This document shows positions 50,887 through 59,483 of a stretch of DNA of 64,000 nt, piece after piece. The stretch spans positions 186,001 through 250,000 of the forward strand of contig NZ_FOZW01000008.1 in assembly GCF_900116195.1 (NCBI RefSeq), written 5' to 3'. The position numbers and the translations under genes are program-made. The first letter of the stretch is position 1. The number at the start of each line of letters is the position of its first letter. The notes below the pieces were generated by a model. That model had not been told where the DNA came from. It ran no database searches and saw only the letters and a program-made list of their open reading frames with translations. This DNA is from Alloyangia pacifica (lineage in GTDB: Bacteria; Pseudomonadota; Alphaproteobacteria; Rhodobacterales; Rhodobacteraceae).

Positions 50887-51825
50887 GTGATATTCTACGC
50901 AACTCAAAGGTTCGTCCTTTCGGTCGTGATCGTCATGGTCGCGGTCTCCATCCTGACCCTGATGCTGCACGTGGTGCCGGGCGATCCCGCGGTGATGATC
51001 CTCGGCCCGCGCGCCACGCCCGAGCTGATCGAGCAAACCCGCGTCGCCATGGGACTCGACCAGCCGCTGCCGGTGCAGATCGTCACCTTCTTCGGCAACA
51101 TCCTGCGCGGCGATCTGGGGCAGGACGTGTTCACCGGTCGTGCGGTGTCGCAGATCGTCTTCGAGCAGCTGCCCTACACGCTGATCCTGATCACCGTCTC
51201 GATCCTCTGGGCGGCGGTGCTGGGCATCGCGCTGGGGTGCTACTCGGCGCTGCGGCGCAACACCTGGCTCGACACGCTGACCGGGGTGATCTCGGTCGGC
51301 ACCATCTCGATCCCGGCCTTCGTGATGGCGCTCTACTCGGTGCTGGTCTTCGCGGTCTGGCTGCGCTGGCTGCCCGCCATCGGCGCCGGCGAGGGGTTCT
51401 GGGACGGGGTCACGCACCTGATCCTGCCGTCCTTCGCCATCGGCGTGTCCTGGGTCGGCTACGTGGCGCGGATCGTGCGTGCCTCGATGCTCGAGGTGAT
51501 GGGCCAGCCGCATGTGCGCATGGCCCGCGCCTACGGGCTGCCCGACGGCTGGATCACCCGCTCGCACATCCTCAAGATCGCGGTGCAGCCGGCGGTGACG
51601 CTGATCGGCACCGGCGTGGCGCATCTCTTCTCGGCGGCGGTCTTCGTCGAGGTGATCTTCGCCCGCCCCGGCATCGGCGCGCTGATCGTGCAGGCGGTGA
51701 ACGAGCGCAACTACCCCATCGTGCTGGGCGCGGTGCTGGTGACCACCGGCATCATCGTGCTGGCCACGCTGATCTCGGACTTGGTGATCGCCTGGATTGA
51801 TCCGCGCCAGCGAGAGGAACTGTAA
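50887..51825 (+). CDS. peptide-type ABC permease (DppB type)
   Basis: 312 residues from a GTG start after AAGAGAAGGGAGACC. Helix 1 VLSVVIVMVAVSILTLMLHVVPGDPA, then MGLDQPLPVQIVTFFGNILRGDLGQDVF, EAA region ARAYGLPDGWITRSHILKIAV and the ARPGIGALIVQAVNERNYP tail. It precedes the second permease by one base. Confidence 0.92.
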   Translation: MIFYATQRFVLSVVIVMVAVSILTLMLHVVPGDPAVMILGPRATPELIEQTRVAMGLDQPLPVQIVTFFGNILRGDLGQDVFTGRAVSQIVFEQLPYTLILITVSILWAAVLGIALGCYSALRRNTWLDTLTGVISVGTISIPAFVMALYSVLVFAVWLRWLPAIGAGEGFWDGVTHLILPSFAIGVSWVGYVARIVRASMLEVMGQPHVRMARAYGLPDGWITRSHILKIAVQPAVTLIGTGVAHLFSAAVFVEVIFARPGIGALIVQAVNERNYPIVLGAVLVTTGIIVLATLISDLVIAWIDPRQREEL

Positions 51826-51826
51826 T

Positions 51827-52705
51827 ATGACCGACGCGACCCAGAGCCCGCTGCCCGAACCCGGCCTGCTGGCGCGCAGCCTGAGCGTGCTTTCGGGCAA
51901 CCGTACCGGGGTGATCGGCTTCGTGCTGGTGGCGCTGATCGTCGGCTCGGCGATCCTTGCGCCGTGGATCGTGCCTTACGATCCCACCGCCATCATGACC
52001 GGTCCGCGCATGGCGCCGCCCTCGGCCGAGCATTGGCTCGGTACCGACAACATCGGCCGCGACATCTTCAGCCGGGTGATCGCCGGCGGGCGTATCGCCA
52101 TGCTGGTCGCCGCCGCCTCGCTCACCGCGGCGCTGAGCGCCGGGCTGCTGCTGGGGCTGATCGCTGGGCTGGGGCCGCGCTGGCTCGACAACCTGCTGCT
52201 GCTGGTCTTCGACGCGCTGCGCTCGTTCCCGACCATCGTCTTCGGCCTTGCCGTGGTGACGATCATCGGCCCGAGCCTGTTCACCGTGATGCTGGTGGTG
52301 GCGATCACCTCGGTGCCGATCTATGCCCGCATCGTGCGCACCCAGACGCTGGCATTGAAGAACGCCGAGTTCATCCTCGCCGAGCGCGCCATGGGTGTCG
52401 GCCTGCCGCGGCTACTTTTCGTGCACGTGCTGCCGAACGTGCTGGGCCCGCTGCTGATCCTCGCCTCGATGGACGTGCCGCTGGTCATCGCCACCGAGGC
52501 GGGGCTGAGCTTCCTCGGCATGGGGGTGCGCCCGCCGACCCCATCCTGGGGGGTGATCCTCAACGATGGCTACAACTTCATCCGCAACTCGCCCTGGCCG
52601 GTGATCGGTGGTTCGATCCCGATCATCCTGGTCACCCTGGGCTTCACCTTCATGGGCGAGGCGCTGCGCGACATCTTCGATCCCAAGCTGAGAAAGGCCG
52701 GCTGA
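51827..52705 (+). CDS. peptide-type ABC permease (DppC type)
   Basis: 292 residues from MTDATQSPLPEPG at 51827, just after the TAA of the previous gene. Helix 1 GVIGFVLVALIVGSAILAPWIVPYDP, LGTDNIGRDIFSRVIAGGRIAML, EAA region ERAMGVGLPRLLFVHVLPNVLGP and GLSFLGMGVRPPTPSWG. The stop overlaps the ATPase start as TGATG. Confidence 0.92.
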   Translation: MTDATQSPLPEPGLLARSLSVLSGNRTGVIGFVLVALIVGSAILAPWIVPYDPTAIMTGPRMAPPSAEHWLGTDNIGRDIFSRVIAGGRIAMLVAAASLTAALSAGLLLGLIAGLGPRWLDNLLLLVFDALRSFPTIVFGLAVVTIIGPSLFTVMLVVAITSVPIYARIVRTQTLALKNAEFILAERAMGVGLPRLLFVHVLPNVLGPLLILASMDVPLVIATEAGLSFLGMGVRPPTPSWGVILNDGYNFIRNSPWPVIGGSIPIILVTLGFTFMGEALRDIFDPKLRKAG

Positions 52706-53733
52706 TGGCATCCGCCGCTGTATCACATCGGACCGCAGAGGCTCCGCAGACCGCCGATCCGCTGGTTTCGGTCGAGGGGCTTTCGGTGGATTTCGCCACG
52801 CCCCGCGGCACCATCCACGCCCTGCGCGACATCTCTCTCGAGGTGCCGAAGGGCAAGGTACTCGGCCTCGTCGGCGAGAGCGGCTGCGGCAAGTCCACGC
52901 TGGCCTATTCGATGATCGGACTGCTGGCGGAGAACGCCAGGGTCGCCGGGGGTGCCATCCGCATGGGCGGGCAGGACCTGGCGCATCTTAAGCCGAAAGC
53001 CTGGCGTGATCTGCGCGGCACGCGCATCGCCATGATCTTCCAGGACCCGATGACCTCGCTCAACCCGGTGACCACCATCGGCAAGCAGATGATCGACATC
53101 CAGTACCGCGAGCCGATCAGCCGCTCGGAAAAGCGCGCGCGGGCGATCGAGTTCCTCGAACAGGTCCAGCTGCCTGACGCCGCCGCCAAGCTTGACGTCT
53201 ACCCGCACCAGCTCTCGGGCGGCATGCGCCAGCGGGTGTGCATCGCCATGGCGCTGCTGACCCGGCCAGACCTGCTGATCGCCGACGAGCCGACCACGGC
53301 GCTCGACGCCACGCTGGAGTTGCAGATCGTCACCCTGCTGCGCGAGTTGCAGGAGACGTTCGGCTGCTCGGTTCTGTTCGTCTCGCATCACCTCGGCACG
53401 GTCGCCGAGCTCTGCGACGAGGTGGCGGTGATGTATGCCGGCGAAGTCGTGGAGCGCGGCCATGTGCGCGAGGTGTTCCACGCGCCGCGGCATCCCTACA
53501 CGCAGGCGTTGTTCGACTGCGACCCGGCGCGCATCCGGCAGGCCACCAGGCAGCTTCCGACCATCCCCGGAACGCTGCCCGACCTGCGTCAACCGCCCGC
53601 CGGCTGCGCCTTCCGGGCCCGCTGCAGCAAGGCCTTCGGGCGCTGCGCCGCCGAGCACCCGCCGCTCCATGCCGCCGGGCCCGGGCAGGTGGCGCGCTGT
53701 CACCTCAACGATCCGGCGGAGGATGTGGCATGA
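52705..53733 (+). CDS. peptide-type ABC transporter ATP-binding protein (DppD type)
   Basis: 342 residues from the TGATG overlap; the frame extends upstream only as a shadow of the permease. Walker [10 protein letters not shown] near 53, signature LSGGMRQRV, Walker [18 protein letters not shown]-loop VSHH (His instead of Asp after the switch His). C-terminal cluster [16 protein letters not shown]. The stop overlaps the next start as ATGA. Confidence 0.92.
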   Translation: MASAAVSHRTAEAPQTADPLVSVEGLSVDFATPRGTIHALRDISLEVPKGKVLGLVGESGCGKSTLAYSMIGLLAENARVAGGAIRMGGQDLAHLKPKAWRDLRGTRIAMIFQDPMTSLNPVTTIGKQMIDIQYREPISRSEKRARAIEFLEQVQLPDAAAKLDVYPHQLSGGMRQRVCIAMALLTRPDLLIADEPTTALDATLELQIVTLLRELQETFGCSVLFVSHHLGTVAELCDEVAVMYAGEVVERGHVREVFHAPRHPYTQALFDCDPARIRQATRQLPTIPGTLPDLRQPPAGCAFRARCSKAFGRCAAEHPPLHAAGPGQVARCHLNDPAEDVA

Positions 53734-54689
53734 GCCTTCTGGAAGTCACCGACCTGCGCATCCGCTATGCCCGGCAGGGCCGACTGAAGGCCGCTCTGCG
53801 CCGCGAGAGTCACGACTTCGAGGCGGTCTGCGGGGTTTCGTTCACGCTCGAACCGGGCCAGACGCTTGGGCTGGTGGGCGAAAGTGGCTCGGGCAAGTCG
53901 ACCATCGCCCGCACGCTGATCGGGCTGAAGAAATCCTCGGGCGGGTCGATCCGCTTCGACGGGGCCGAGATCTCGCAGGCCTCGGGCCGCGACTGGGCCC
54001 GGCTGCGGCGCGAGATGTCGATGATGTGGCAGGACCCGGTGGGCTCTCTGTCGCCGCGGCTCACGGTGAAGTCGCTGGTCACCGAGCCGCTGCGGATCAA
54101 CGGGCTGCCGGCGGGCCGGACCGAGGCCGAGCGGCTGCTGGGGCTGGTCGGCCTGCCGGCGGAGTTCGCCACGCGCTACCCGCACCAGCTCTCGGGCGGG
54201 CAGGCCCGGCGTGTCGGTGTGGCGCGGGCGCTGGCGCTCGATCCCAAGCTGCTGATCGCCGACGAGCCCACCGCCGGGCTCGACATGTCCGTGCAGGGCG
54301 AGGTGCTCAACCTGCTGGCCGAGGTGCAGGCCCGCAGCGGCGTGGCGATCGTGATCATCACCCACAACCTCAACCTCGTGCGCCACGTGACCGACCAGAT
54401 GGCGATCATGTACCTGGGGCGCTTCGTCGAGCAGGGGCCGACCGAACAGGTCTTCGCCCATCCGCGACACCCCTATACGAAGGCGTTGCTGGCGGCGAAC
54501 CCGGAGCCCGATCCGGAGGCACGGCACGAGCGCGTGGCGCTTTCGGGTGAGGTGCCGAGCCCGGTGAACCGGCCCTCGGGCTGCGACTTCCACCCGCGCT
54601 GTCCCTGGGCCCGCGAGGCATGTGCGGCAAAGGAGCCGGGCTGGACGGAAGAGAGCGGGCGCGGGCACAGGTGCCTGTTTCCGCTGTGA
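53730..54689 (+). CDS. peptide-type ABC transporter ATP-binding protein (DppF type)
   Basis: 319 residues. Walker [10 protein letters not shown] near 50, signature LSGGQARRVG, Walker [18 protein letters not shown]-loop ITHN (Asn replaces the common Asp). The Q-loop segment MSMMWQDPVGSLSPRL has Trp where the family usually has Phe. C-terminal cluster SGCDFHPRCPWAREAC. Last gene of the CocE-linked importer. Confidence 0.92.
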   Translation: MSLLEVTDLRIRYARQGRLKAALRRESHDFEAVCGVSFTLEPGQTLGLVGESGSGKSTIARTLIGLKKSSGGSIRFDGAEISQASGRDWARLRREMSMMWQDPVGSLSPRLTVKSLVTEPLRINGLPAGRTEAERLLGLVGLPAEFATRYPHQLSGGQARRVGVARALALDPKLLIADEPTAGLDMSVQGEVLNLLAEVQARSGVAIVIITHNLNLVRHVTDQMAIMYLGRFVEQGPTEQVFAHPRHPYTKALLAANPEPDPEARHERVALSGEVPSPVNRPSGCDFHPRCPWAREACAAKEPGWTEESGRGHRCLFPL

Positions 54690-54993
54690 GCAGGCGATTT
54701 CGCGGCTTTTAGATGATGGACGCCTGCCCGCCGCCACCCGGACCGGGTGACCCGGGCGCGGGCCGGCGCATTTTTGGGTCCGGAGGATGCTTTGCGGGGA
54801 AGCGCGCTCGAGGGCTCTTTCCCCCGTGCCGGCCATTTTGCGGAAGGCCTTGCCGCGAAGCGGACGTCAGGCATCACAGCTGCGCGACGCCGCCGGCCAA
54901 CTCCAGGTCTCTGGTCATGAAAGCTTCACTTGTCTCGCGGTGCTGATGGTCGCATCGCAGGGCGGACAGACACGCCTTTCGAAAGAGACCTCC
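54690..54993. other. gap between importer operon and inositol-monophosphatase-family gene
   Basis: No gene supported. A perfect 15-base palindrome CACCCGGACCGGGTG (54735-54749) is followed, after a further GC-rich arm, by TTTTT at 54771-54775 and may end the importer transcript. The leader of the next gene ends in GAAAGAGACC. Confidence 0.5.
54735..54775 (+). terminator. possible terminator of the third importer operon
   Basis: CACCCGG/CCGGGTG hairpin with a single-base centre about 45 bases after the last stop. The T run is 22 bases beyond the hairpin, which is far for a classical terminator; a longer structure using GCGCGGGCCGGCGC next to TTTTT is an alternative. Confidence 0.35.
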
Positions 54994-55824
54994 ATGCCTT
55001 CCCTGACCCTGCAGACCGCCCTTCCACAAACCGCTTCCGAGGAGCTGCGCGCCATGGCGCGGGCGGCGCTGGCCGGGGGCGAGGTGGCCCGGCTGACCCT
55101 GCGCCGCCGCGACGCCGGCGAAATGGTGTTCAAGGGACGCCACGACTACCAGACTCAGGGCGATCTGCAGACCGAAGCGACCATTGTCGCGGCACTGAAA
55201 GCCTCTTTTCCCGGCTGCGGCATCATGGGCGAGGAGCAGGTTGGCGACCGCGCTGCGGAAGAGGACCGGCCGACCTTCGTGATCGATCCCATCGACGGCA
55301 CCACCAACTACGCCTGGGGAATCCCGCATTTCGGCGTGGTCATCACCCGGCTCGAACGCGGCGAGGTGGTGGCCGGGATCACCTATGATCCGATGATGGG
55401 CGAGATGTTCTGCGCCGAGATCGGACAGGGGGCCTGGCTCAATGGCGTCCGCCTGGATGCGACCGGTACGGCAGATGTCGAGAATTCGGTGATCGGGGCG
55501 GGGCTCCCCATTCGCGGGCAGGTGCGGAGCGTGTCCGAAGACAGCTATCACGCCGCGCTGCGCCGGGCGATGGACAGCACCTCGGGTGTCCGGCGGCTCG
55601 GCAGCTCGGCGCTGTCGATCGCCTATGTGGCCGCGGGGCGGCTCGACGGGTTCTTCGAGGACATGCTGTCGCTGGTCGATTACGGCGCCTCGGTGCTGAT
55701 CCTGCGCGAGGCGGGCGGCGTGGTCACCGGCTTCGACGGCGGAGACATCCGCAGCCCCGGCGCCATCCTCGCGGGCAGCGCCGGGATGCATCCCTGGCTT
55801 CTGGAAGGCTTCGCCGCGGGCTAG
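54994..55824 (+). CDS. inositol monophosphatase-family phosphatase
   Basis: 276 residues from MPSLTLQTALPQ; upstream ATGs in frame lack a ribosome-binding site. Metal and active-site motifs: GEEQ (Glu), FVIDPIDGTTNYAWG with both Asp residues and the GTTNY loop, and in the C-terminal half LVDYGASVLILREAGG, where the family WDxAAG is changed to VDYGAS with the Asp retained. Members hydrolyse inositol phosphates, fructose 1,6-bisphosphate, 3'-phosphoadenosine 5'-phosphate or histidinol phosphate. It converges on the glycerophosphodiesterase-like gene with overlapping stops. Together with that gene a phosphodiester or inositol-phosphate substrate is plausible. Confidence 0.9.
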   Translation: MPSLTLQTALPQTASEELRAMARAALAGGEVARLTLRRRDAGEMVFKGRHDYQTQGDLQTEATIVAALKASFPGCGIMGEEQVGDRAAEEDRPTFVIDPIDGTTNYAWGIPHFGVVITRLERGEVVAGITYDPMMGEMFCAEIGQGAWLNGVRLDATGTADVENSVIGAGLPIRGQVRSVSEDSYHAALRRAMDSTSGVRRLGSSALSIAYVAAGRLDGFFEDMLSLVDYGASVLILREAGGVVTGFDGGDIRSPGAILAGSAGMHPWLLEGFAAG

Positions 55825-56669
55825 GCCAGCGCGGCGAAAAGCCTCTCGGGGTCGTCCGTGGTGATCTGATCGACCCCGAGCGCCATGAGCCGGCGGCACA
55901 GGTCGACGGTTCCGGGGGCGAGCCCTTGCACCGTATAGGCGTCGACCCGGCGACCCGCGGCATGGAAGGCGGCGATCATGTCGAAGTCGCGGCCCAAGGC
56001 GTCCAGGATCAGGCGGATGTCGAGGTAGATCATCCGGGCGGTCCCGGCCTCGACGAGGGCATGCGCGACGAACCCTCTGTCGTCACCCGAGACCTCGAGT
56101 GCCTCGCGGGCGCCGAAATGGCAGGGGTCGTGGCCGGTCTGCATCTGAGGCAGTGCCTCGGCCAGACGGCGGACCGCCAGCGCATCGCCCCCCGAGAGGA
56201 TCATGTGCCGCTGCACCGGGGCCACGTCCCGGGCGAAGGCGGCGATGTCGGCCCCGGTCAGCGTGCTGCTGTCTTCCTTGAGGTCGAGCTGCAGCAGGGC
56301 GCCGTTACCGATGGGGGCGGCGGCGAGATCGCGGCAGAGGTCGCCCAACAGCGCCGCGCGAACATCGGTCGCCGCGCCGGCGTTGTCCCGCAGATGAAGC
56401 CCGCGCAGCGCCTCGGCCGAGGCTAGCGCCACCGGCCCGCTGCCGGTGGTCGCGTCATCGAGCGTCTCGTCGTGCAGCACCGCGAAGCCGCCGCCGGCGT
56501 GGCGGCGCAGGTCGACCTCGACCGAGGCGCCAAGGCGCATGCCCTCGCGGATCCGTCGCGGGTCGAACTCGAAGTCGGCGAGGCGGCGGCGGCCCCGGTG
56601 CCACTTCAGCCAGGTGCGGCCTGCGGCGTGTACGATCACCGTGGGGGCCGGCGTCATCAGTTCAGACAT
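55821..56669 (-). CDS. glycerophosphodiester phosphodiesterase-family protein, divergent
   Basis: 282 residues. GDPD features: HRGRRR near residue 24, GASVEVDLRRHAGGGFAVLHDETLDDATTG (the E.D..x.DG...V.HD..LxRxT.G motif), LQLDLKED in the barrel and a C-terminal GVDQITTDDPERL. The PENT segment of classical GDPD enzymes is not obvious, so the substrate may differ from glycerophosphodiesters. No signal peptide, so it acts in the cytosol. Its start overlaps the end of the ABC ATPase gene by eight bases, making it the last gene of the importer operon, as ugpQ is in ugp operons. Confidence 0.85.
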   Translation of the reverse strand: MSELMTPAPTVIVHAAGRTWLKWHRGRRRLADFEFDPRRIREGMRLGASVEVDLRRHAGGGFAVLHDETLDDATTGSGPVALASAEALRGLHLRDNAGAATDVRAALLGDLCRDLAAAPIGNGALLQLDLKEDSSTLTGADIAAFARDVAPVQRHMILSGGDALAVRRLAEALPQMQTGHDPCHFGAREALEVSGDDRGFVAHALVEAGTARMIYLDIRLILDALGRDFDMIAAFHAAGRRVDAYTVQGLAPGTVDLCRRLMALGVDQITTDDPERLFAALA

Positions 56670-57723
56670 GCACAGCCACCCGCCGCTCGACCGTCACCTC
56701 GGCCAGTTTCGCATCGCCCCGGAACAGCGCCACGTGACCTGCCTCGAGCGCGACCTCCTGACCGGGCTCGTAGCGGGCGCTCGGCGGGCACATGGCCTTG
56801 AGACGGCCGCCGTCAGGCAAATCGACATCGACCAGCAGGTGCGTTCCGTAGTCGGTGACCCGGTGCACCCGCGCGCCGGTGCCGCGGGCGGGCAGGAGGG
56901 TCAGCGCCTCGGGGCGGATCGCCAGTTCCACCGGCCCGTCGGGCACGGTGGCGCGGACGGCGAAGAGCGGGTGATCCGAGACGCCGCCGCGCATGTCGCA
57001 GGGCAGGAAGTTCATCGAGCCGATGAACCCCGCGACGAAGCGGGTCTGCGGCGCGCGGTACATGCGGTCGGGGCTGGCCACCTGCTCGATCTCACCGCCG
57101 CGCAACACCACGATGCGATCGGCCAGCGCCAGCGCCTCGTCCTGCCCGTGGGTGACGAAGAGCGTGGTGATGCCGAGCCGCCGCTGGATGTCGCGCAGCT
57201 CTTCGCGCAGGCGCTCGCGCAGGTGCTGGTCAAGGCTGGCGAAGGGCTCGTCGAGCAGCAGGATCTTCGGCTCGAGCACCAGCGCGCGGGCGATGGCGAC
57301 GCGCTGCTGTTGGCCGCCCGAGAGCTGCCAGACCCGGCGCTCGCCGTAGCCCTCGAGCCCGACCAGCGCGAGCGCCTCGCCCACCTTTTCGCGGATCTGC
57401 GTCTTGGGAAGGCCGCGCAGCTTCAGGCCGAAGGCGACGTTGCCCGCCACCGACATGTGCGACCAGAGCGCGTGGCTCTGGAACACCATGCCCGTTGGGC
57501 GCTTCTCGGGCGGAACGCGGGTCACGTCCTCGCCGTCGATAAGTATGGCGCCGCGGTTCGGCGTCTCGAAGCCTCCGACCATGCGGAGCACGGTGGATTT
57601 GCCCGAGCCCGACGGCCCGAGCAGGCAGACCAGCTCGCCGTCGGCGACGTCGAGCGACAGGTCGCGGATCACGTCGGTCGCGTCGAAGGACTTGCCGAGG
57701 TTCTTGAGTGTCAGTTGTGCCAT
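56662..57723 (-). CDS. ABC transporter ATP-binding protein with TOBE domain (PotA/AfuC type)
   Basis: 353 residues from MAQLTLKNLG; an ATG 11 codons upstream is less likely. Walker A GPSGSGKST near 38, signature LSGGQQQRVA, Walker B ILLLDEPFASLD, H-loop VTHG. The C-terminal 110 residues form a TOBE-type OB domain (ELAIRPEALTLLPARG), typical of importers for polyamines, ferric ions, sulfonates and sugar phosphates. It is followed by the GDPD-like gene with eight bases of overlap. Confidence 0.92.
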   Translation of the reverse strand: MAQLTLKNLGKSFDATDVIRDLSLDVADGELVCLLGPSGSGKSTVLRMVGGFETPNRGAILIDGEDVTRVPPEKRPTGMVFQSHALWSHMSVAGNVAFGLKLRGLPKTQIREKVGEALALVGLEGYGERRVWQLSGGQQQRVAIARALVLEPKILLLDEPFASLDQHLRERLREELRDIQRRLGITTLFVTHGQDEALALADRIVVLRGGEIEQVASPDRMYRAPQTRFVAGFIGSMNFLPCDMRGGVSDHPLFAVRATVPDGPVELAIRPEALTLLPARGTGARVHRVTDYGTHLLVDVDLPDGGRLKAMCPPSARYEPGQEVALEAGHVALFRGDAKLAEVTVERRVAVHV

Positions 57724-57733
57724 TGCAGTCTCC

Positions 57734-58588
57734 TCAGACGCCGAAGCCCTTGGCAAAGGATCCCGAGCCGACGAGGCGGCGGGTGAACATCAGCGCGATG
57801 AAGCTCGGCACCCACAGCAGGACCGAAAGAACCGCGCCGTATTGCACGACGATCTGGTTGTTGATGTAGGTGATCATCAGCACCGGCATGGTGCGGATCT
57901 CGGGCGCGCCGATCAGCCAGGCGCCCTCGGTTTCGTAGAAAGTGCCGACGAAGCTCAGCAGCACGGCGGCAAAGATGGTGGGGGCGGCCTGCGGCAGGCT
58001 CACCGACCAGAACACCCGGATCGGGCCCGCGCCGGCGTCGCGCGCGGCCTCTTCCATGGCGCGGTCGACGTTCTGGAAGGCGGCGACGGGGATCCAGATC
58101 ATCATCATCAGCGTCCCCACGAGCTGGATCAGCACCACACCCCAGAAGGTCGAGATCAGCCCGAGGTTCAGGAAGATCCCAGCGATCGCCACCAGCAGGC
58201 CGAACTTGGGGAAGGCGTGCGAGGCGAGGAACGACAGGAAGAGCAGGTTGCGTCCCGGGAAATCCATCCGCGCGAAGGCATAGGCCGCCGGAAGGCAGAT
58301 CAGCGCCGATAGCAGGGTGACGGTGACCGAAAGGCGCAGCGACAGCGACATGGCGGCCCAGACGTCGGGGCGGGCCAGCGTCGCCTGCCAGAAGCGGAAG
58401 CCAAATTCCTGCGGCAGGAGGCTGGGGTAGCGCCAGACCTCGGCAAAGGCCCAGATCGCCACCACCAGCAGCGGGATCACCACGACGATGCCGAGCGCCA
58501 GCGCCAGCGCGAGCCCCAGCCAGTCGGGCCGTTTGGTGCGGTGGACGGGCACCTCGGCGGAAAGGGTCGAAGGGTCGATGGCGGTCAT
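57734..58588 (-). CDS. ABC transporter permease (PotC/AfuB-type, second subunit)
   Basis: 284 residues from MTAIDPSTLSAEV at 58588, overlapping the stop of the other permease (ATGA). Six helices: LGLALALALGIVVVIPLLVVAIW, LSVTVTLLSALICLPAAYAF, GLLVAIAGIFLNLGLISTFWG, and further. EAA loop EEAARDAGAGPIRVFWSVSLPQAAP. It pairs with the first permease to form the channel. Confidence 0.92.
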   Translation of the reverse strand: MTAIDPSTLSAEVPVHRTKRPDWLGLALALALGIVVVIPLLVVAIWAFAEVWRYPSLLPQEFGFRFWQATLARPDVWAAMSLSLRLSVTVTLLSALICLPAAYAFARMDFPGRNLLFLSFLASHAFPKFGLLVAIAGIFLNLGLISTFWGVVLIQLVGTLMMMIWIPVAAFQNVDRAMEEAARDAGAGPIRVFWSVSLPQAAPTIFAAVLLSFVGTFYETEGAWLIGAPEIRTMPVLMITYINNQIVVQYGAVLSVLLWVPSFIALMFTRRLVGSGSFAKGFGV

Positions 58589-59478
58589 CGGCGGGCCTCG
58601 CGATTCTTGGCGATGGAGCGCACGTAGAAGGCGCCGAAGACGGCGCAGATGGCGAAGGTGATCACCGCCTGCGTGACCGCCATGCGCGGGTCCATCACCT
58701 GCGAGAAGGTGCGCTGCATGAAGGGGCCCATCATCTCGGGCGAAGCGGGGCCGAGCACGTAGGGCAGAGTGAAGGCCGAGAAGATGCTGAGCACGGTGAA
58801 CGACAGCACCACCAGCATGGCGTTGCCGATCTGCGGAAGGATGATGTGGCGCAGAAGGGCGATCGGTCGGGCGCCGGCATCGCGGGCCGCCTCGACGGCG
58901 TTGTCCGAAACGGCACCGAGGCCCGCGACCAGCATCAGCGTGGTCAGCGGGATATTGTCCCAGACCAGGCCGATGATCGGGCCCCATGGGGTGAGATAGG
59001 GCGAGTTGATCTTCGGCAGGCCGAGCGCGTTCAGCACCAGATCGACACCGCCATTCGGCCCGATGGTGCGGATCAGCGCATAGGCGAGGATCACCGAGGG
59101 GACGAACATCGGGAACAGCGCCAGCCCCTGCACCACGCCCGCGACGCGGCTCTTGGCAAAGCGCAGGTAGAGCGCGAGCGGCAGACAGATCGCCAGCAAC
59201 AGGGCAGCGCAGACCGCGGTGACCCAGAGCGTCAGCCACAGGTTCGCCAGCGCATAGCCGTCGGAGAAGAAGCGCCCGTAGGTGTCGAGGCTGAACGCCG
59301 TGCCGGTTTGGGTGGGGGCAAAGAGAGTGCGGGCGATGGCGTTGAAGATCGGGTAGATGATCAGCCAGCCAAGCAGGGCGACCGGCGCGGAAACGAGAAG
59401 GAGGCCCGTGAGCCCCCTTCCGTTGCTGTGTGCCGTGCCGCCCGCCCGGCCTGTGCCGGAGGACGAGAGGTCGGTCAT
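58585..59478 (-). CDS. ABC transporter permease (PotB/AfuB-type, first subunit)
   Basis: 297 residues from MTDLSSSGTGRAG. Helices include LTGLLLVSAPVALLGWLIIYPIF, LWVTAVCAALLLAICLPLALYL, GLALFPMFVPSVILAYALI and NIPLTTLMLVAGL. EAA loop EAARDAGARPIALLRHIILPQIG. Five bases separate it from the binding-protein gene. Confidence 0.92.
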   Translation of the reverse strand: MTDLSSSGTGRAGGTAHSNGRGLTGLLLVSAPVALLGWLIIYPIFNAIARTLFAPTQTGTAFSLDTYGRFFSDGYALANLWLTLWVTAVCAALLLAICLPLALYLRFAKSRVAGVVQGLALFPMFVPSVILAYALIRTIGPNGGVDLVLNALGLPKINSPYLTPWGPIIGLVWDNIPLTTLMLVAGLGAVSDNAVEAARDAGARPIALLRHIILPQIGNAMLVVLSFTVLSIFSAFTLPYVLGPASPEMMGPFMQRTFSQVMDPRMAVTQAVITFAICAVFGAFYVRSIAKNREARR

Positions 59479-59483
59479 CGCGA

